A stretch of 64,000 nt of DNA from Duganella guangzhouensis (GTDB lineage: Bacteria; Pseudomonadota; Gammaproteobacteria; Burkholderiales; Burkholderiaceae_D), in assembly GCF_009674535.1 (NCBI RefSeq), contig NZ_WKJK01000009.1, positions 184,099 to 248,098 of the forward strand, given 5' to 3'. Made by a program: the position numbers and the translations under genes. Below are positions 61,690-64,000 of this stretch, one piece after another; the stretch's first letter is position 1, and every line of letters begins with the position of its first letter. The notes under the pieces are model-generated. The model ran no database searches and was not told the DNA's origin. It worked only from the letters and a program-made list of their open reading frames with translations.

Positions 61690-62721
61690 ATGAAGATTAT
61701 CCGCGTCGGCGTCGATCTGGCCAAGAATGTCTTTCAGGTGCATGGGGTGGATCGTTGCGAAAAGGTCGTCTGGCGTAAAAAACTAAGCCGTGCAGAATGG
61801 CTGTCGGCGCTGCTGGAGAAGATAGAGCCAGGCTGCGAGATTGGTATGGAAGCTTGTGGCGGTGCACACCATTGGGCGCGGCAATTGCAGAAACGCGGCT
61901 TCACCGTGAAGCTGATTGCGCCTCAGTTCGTGAAGCCGTACGTGAAGAGCAACAAGAATGATGCCAACGACGCGGAAGCGATCTGCGAAGCGATGAGCCG
62001 GCCGAGTATGCGCTATGTCGCTGTTAAGTCAGTCGAGCAGCAGGACTTGCAGGCGATCCACCGGATCAGGGCGGAGCTGGTGAGTCAACGCTCCGCCAAG
62101 GGTAATCAGATCCGCGGGCTGTGCAGCGAATATGGTTTGGTGGCGCCGAGAGAAATGATCCAGCTGCGCGCCGCCATTCCGCTGTGGCTGGAGGATCTGG
62201 AGAATGGGTTGACGCAACGTTTCCGGCGTATGCTGCGTGGCCTGTGGCTCGATCTACTGAACCTGGAACTGCGGGTCAAGGAACTGGATCAGGAGATAGA
62301 AATCGCGGCATCAACCGATCCGGTCGCTAGCCGGTTGCAGCAATTACGCGGAGTGGGACCGATCATCGCGACCGCGATTGTAGCCAACGTCGGCGACGCC
62401 AAGCAGTTCAGCAGTGGCAGAGCAATGGCGGCATCGCTGGGGCTGACGCCACGGCAAAACAGCTCTGGCGGAAAAGAGCGATTGCTTGGCATTACGAAAC
62501 GGGGTGATGCGCAGTTGCGAACGTTGTTGATTCACGGGGCACGTTCAGTTTTGCGAACGGCGGCCAGCAAGAATGATCGGATGAGCCGATGGGTAACGCA
62601 CATCGCTGAGACGAGGCACCACAACATCGCGGCGGTCGCGCTTGCCAACAAGACGGCGCGTATCGCCTGGGCGATGATCACCAAGGGCACCGACTACCAA
62701 CCAGGGCTGGTGGTGATTTAA
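61690..62721 (+). CDS. IS110-family transposase, copy B, full length
   Basis: 343 residues, normal for the family. N-terminal DEDD domain (D in GVDLAKNVFQVH, E in GMEACGGAH, DD in KNDANDAEA), helical linker present, and C-terminal Tnp20 with GLTPRQNSSGGKERLLG. IS110 transposases recombine circular element DNA into specific targets, guided by an element-encoded RNA. Probably active. Confidence 0.95.
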   Translation: MKIIRVGVDLAKNVFQVHGVDRCEKVVWRKKLSRAEWLSALLEKIEPGCEIGMEACGGAHHWARQLQKRGFTVKLIAPQFVKPYVKSNKNDANDAEAICEAMSRPSMRYVAVKSVEQQDLQAIHRIRAELVSQRSAKGNQIRGLCSEYGLVAPREMIQLRAAIPLWLEDLENGLTQRFRRMLRGLWLDLLNLELRVKELDQEIEIAASTDPVASRLQQLRGVGPIIATAIVANVGDAKQFSSGRAMAASLGLTPRQNSSGGKERLLGITKRGDAQLRTLLIHGARSVLRTAASKNDRMSRWVTHIAETRHHNIAAVALANKTARIAWAMITKGTDYQPGLVVI

Positions 62722-62740
62722 GCGGTGCATTAACGAGTAG

Positions 62741-62989
62741 GTAAAAAGGAGCATCCAACCACGATTGCGAAACATGCCGATGATGGCCAACAGGTCGAAC
62801 CGGCGCTGGCAGAACCCGAGAGTGTCTGTGGCTTTCGAGCCCGAAATAGCGATAGGGAGCCAGCGCGCGAATAGCCCATTATGGTCCTTGCCCGAAAGCG
62901 GGCAATGCAGTTAGAGACCGAATATACGTGAGCAGTCGTACCTGAAAGTCAAAGACGGAATGTTTGCAAACGAGGAGGAGTCCATATAC
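62741..62989 (+). ncRNA. Candidate bridge (guide) RNA region of IS copy B
   Basis: Gapless alignment to 57983-58231. Same stem GCGCTGGC (62803-62810)/GCCAGCGC (62859-62866) and hairpins. The 3' patch contains AATAGCG (62845-62851), identical to this copy's target across the junction (AATAGC|G). The 5' patch GAGTGTCTGT (62820-62829) can pair, with wobble pairs, to the target right of the junction. The hairpin TTGCCCG-AAAG-CGGGCAA keeps its stem and changes only the loop. RNA ends are not determined. Confidence 0.72.
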
Positions 62990-63039
62990 GGACGTTCCAC
63001 TCTAGTAGATTTTGTAATCAGATAAGTCAGAATGTAACC

Positions 63040-63423
63040 ATGATTAACGCATACGCATACGTTGATGGCAGTAATCTCGATGGGGTAAGTTCCCAAATAG
63101 CCGAAGCCTTCGCCAATTTTCTGCCGACTTGGAGTATTTCTTCCGCCCGACTGGTGAACGAAAAGCTTCCACGTACTGCTGATTTGCGTGATGATGACCT
63201 GCCGGACTGGAACCTTGGCTTGAACTTTGAAGCAGAACGACTCTCACCGACCGAATTCGACCAGTTGGTATCATTTTTATCCCGGACGGCAGCGGAGACA
63301 CAACGGGAATTCGTAATCGGCGGATATGGACCTACATATCAGCTCGCTGAGGACTGGGGATTTATTGGCACTCACGTTGAATCGCCCACGCTCCAATTTC
63401 TTCGAAAGCTCTTAGTCGGATAA
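63040..63423 (+). CDS. Hypothetical protein, cassette 12
   Basis: 127 residues (MINAYAYVDGSNLDGVSSQI), soluble, acidic, with strands and helices typical of small immunity-like proteins; no family recognised. It follows the right half of boundary element 12 and is the last cassette; no further copy of the element is seen downstream. Confidence 0.75.
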   Translation: MINAYAYVDGSNLDGVSSQIAEAFANFLPTWSISSARLVNEKLPRTADLRDDDLPDWNLGLNFEAERLSPTEFDQLVSFLSRTAAETQREFVIGGYGPTYQLAEDWGFIGTHVESPTLQFLRKLLVG

Positions 63424-63525
63424 AAAGAGATGAGTCTGACCGTCGGCTTCGGGGCGGGAGCAGTCAAATAGATAAACTCCAAACCCGCAGTCGTTGTCAC
63501 AACGAAGCTAGTTTAAGTCCGATAC

Positions 63526-64000
63526 TCAGAATCGCGTGTGCAAGCGCAAACGCAGGGTGCGTGGGGCGCCGGGGGAGATGTTGTTGTCGTTGTAGGCTGA
63601 GGCGTAGTACTGGCGGTTCAGTAGATTGTCGACCGCCAGTTGCAGGCGCAGTGTTGGCGTCGCTTGCCAAGACAGCGTGGCGTCGAGACGGCCATAGCCC
63701 GGCAGTTGCACCAGGTTGCTGGTCGAGCTGAAGCTGCTGCTGCGCGCGACCAGGCCCAGGGACGCCTCCAGCCCCGGCTGCAGCGTGTGCGTGCTCCACA
63801 GTGACAGCGTCTGGCGTGGCACGTATGGCATTTGCGCGCCCTCCTTCGCGCTGGAAGACTGGGTGCTGGTCAGCCACGAGCGCTGCCACGCGTAGCCGGC
63901 GCTGAGTTGCCATGATGGTGTCGGCCGTGCTGTCAGTTCCAGTTCCACGCCCTGCCCGCGCTGCCCTTCCACCAGTTCATTCTGGCCGGCGATGAGCGGA
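63526..64000 (-). CDS. TonB-dependent siderophore receptor, C-terminal part (5' end outside window)
   Basis: The minus-strand frame continues to the window edge and covers the last ~158 residues of an outer-membrane barrel: strands such as GVELELTARPTPSWQLSAGYAW, then LQLAVDNLLNRQYYASAYNDN and a terminal LRLRLHTRF. The NLLNRQYY..P...RLRLHTRF ending is typical of TonB siderophore receptors. GTG at 63972 is an internal codon, not the start. Confidence 0.88.
   Translation of the reverse strand, partial: PLIAGQNELVEGQRGQGVELELTARPTPSWQLSAGYAWQRSWLTSTQSSSAKEGAQMPYVPRQTLSLWSTHTLQPGLEASLGLVARSSSFSSTSNLVQLPGYGRLDATLSWQATPTLRLQLAVDNLLNRQYYASAYNDNNISPGAPRTLRLRLHTRF

Larger units (their letters stand above)
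61604..62989 (+). mobile_element. IS1111-subgroup (IS110 family) element, copy B
   Basis: 1386 bp from AATGGGATGGACTCC to GGAGTCCATATAC, sub-terminal inverted repeats ATGGACTCCTTCTC and its near-complement. Intact transposase gene plus right-end guide-RNA region. Inserted after AGC of boundary element 12. In the left end GGACTCCTTCTC (61612-61623) is the exact complement of GAGAAGGAGTCC (61675-61686), which contains the transposase ribosome site. Confidence 0.92.

Noticed and set aside
55799..63423. Integron cassette array with attC sites
   Set aside because: The elements are about 20 bp and lack the paired R'/R'' and L'/L'' boxes and 57-141 bp palindromes of attC; no intI gene is in the window.

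Overview
The window is a high-GC chromosomal segment whose protein families (DUF29, DUF2946 and DUF3142 proteins, many TonB-dependent receptors, c-di-GMP enzymes, PilZ, Sel1 repeats, IS110-family elements) suggest a free-living betaproteobacterium of the Oxalobacteraceae (Duganella/Massilia/Janthinobacterium-like). The assignment is an inference from gene content. I see no rRNA, tRNA or CRISPR array.

Layout. 1-4 kb: secreted peptidases (truncated zinc metalloprotease, prolyl oligopeptidase) coupled by a TAATG overlap. 4-9 kb: two GGDEF/EAL proteins, one in an operon with a cupredoxin-like protein. 9-16 kb: Sel1-repeat protein, DnaQ-like exonuclease, YegD-type Hsp70, LacI regulator and a UvrD-like helicase with a C-terminal DUF5710 domain. 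16-25 kb: Pal-like lipoprotein, CLC channel, catalase, DUF3142 pair, DUF29, SulP transporter, Crp/Fnr regulator. 25.8-26.8 kb: a RAYT transposase gene bounded by 32-bp perfect inverted repeats. 26.8-31.7 kb: two TonB receptors around a candidate Fur site and a DUF2946-like protein. 31.8-38.9 kb: flavohaemoprotein, sulfonate-type ABC operon, chemoreceptor plus binding protein with a palindromic operator and a TetR regulator. 38.9-43 kb: probable zinc module (ZnuD-like receptor, small Cys/His protein, Zur, CobW GTPase) with two near-identical palindromes before cobW. 43-49.7 kb: phytase-like esterase, short RecQ helicase, PilZ, a nucleotidyltransferase pair, OsmC and a TonB receptor with a Gly/Pro tail. 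49.7-51.1 kb: a fluoride riboswitch and a CLC-F-type fluoride exporter. 51.1-55.7 kb: Fur paralogue, siderophore receptor and a serine hydrolase.

55.8-63.4 kb is the most unusual part. It is a lower-GC array of twelve small, mutually unrelated genes, all on the + strand. Each is preceded by one copy of a short element with the core CGGCCANNAGC followed by a GACATTC-like tail. Two IS1111-subgroup (IS110 family) elements each sit inside a copy of this element, at the same position (after AGC). Their right-end non-coding segments align without gaps for 249 nt. Of 14 differences I count, 11 fall in a 39-nt internal loop. One side of that loop in each copy reads 7 nt identical to that copy's own target across the insertion junction (AGAAGCA in one, AATAGCG in the other). 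This is what an RNA-guided (bridge RNA) recombinase reprogrammed to cassette boundaries would look like. One cassette encodes a stand-alone protein resembling EF-G domain IV. The window ends in another truncated TonB receptor gene.
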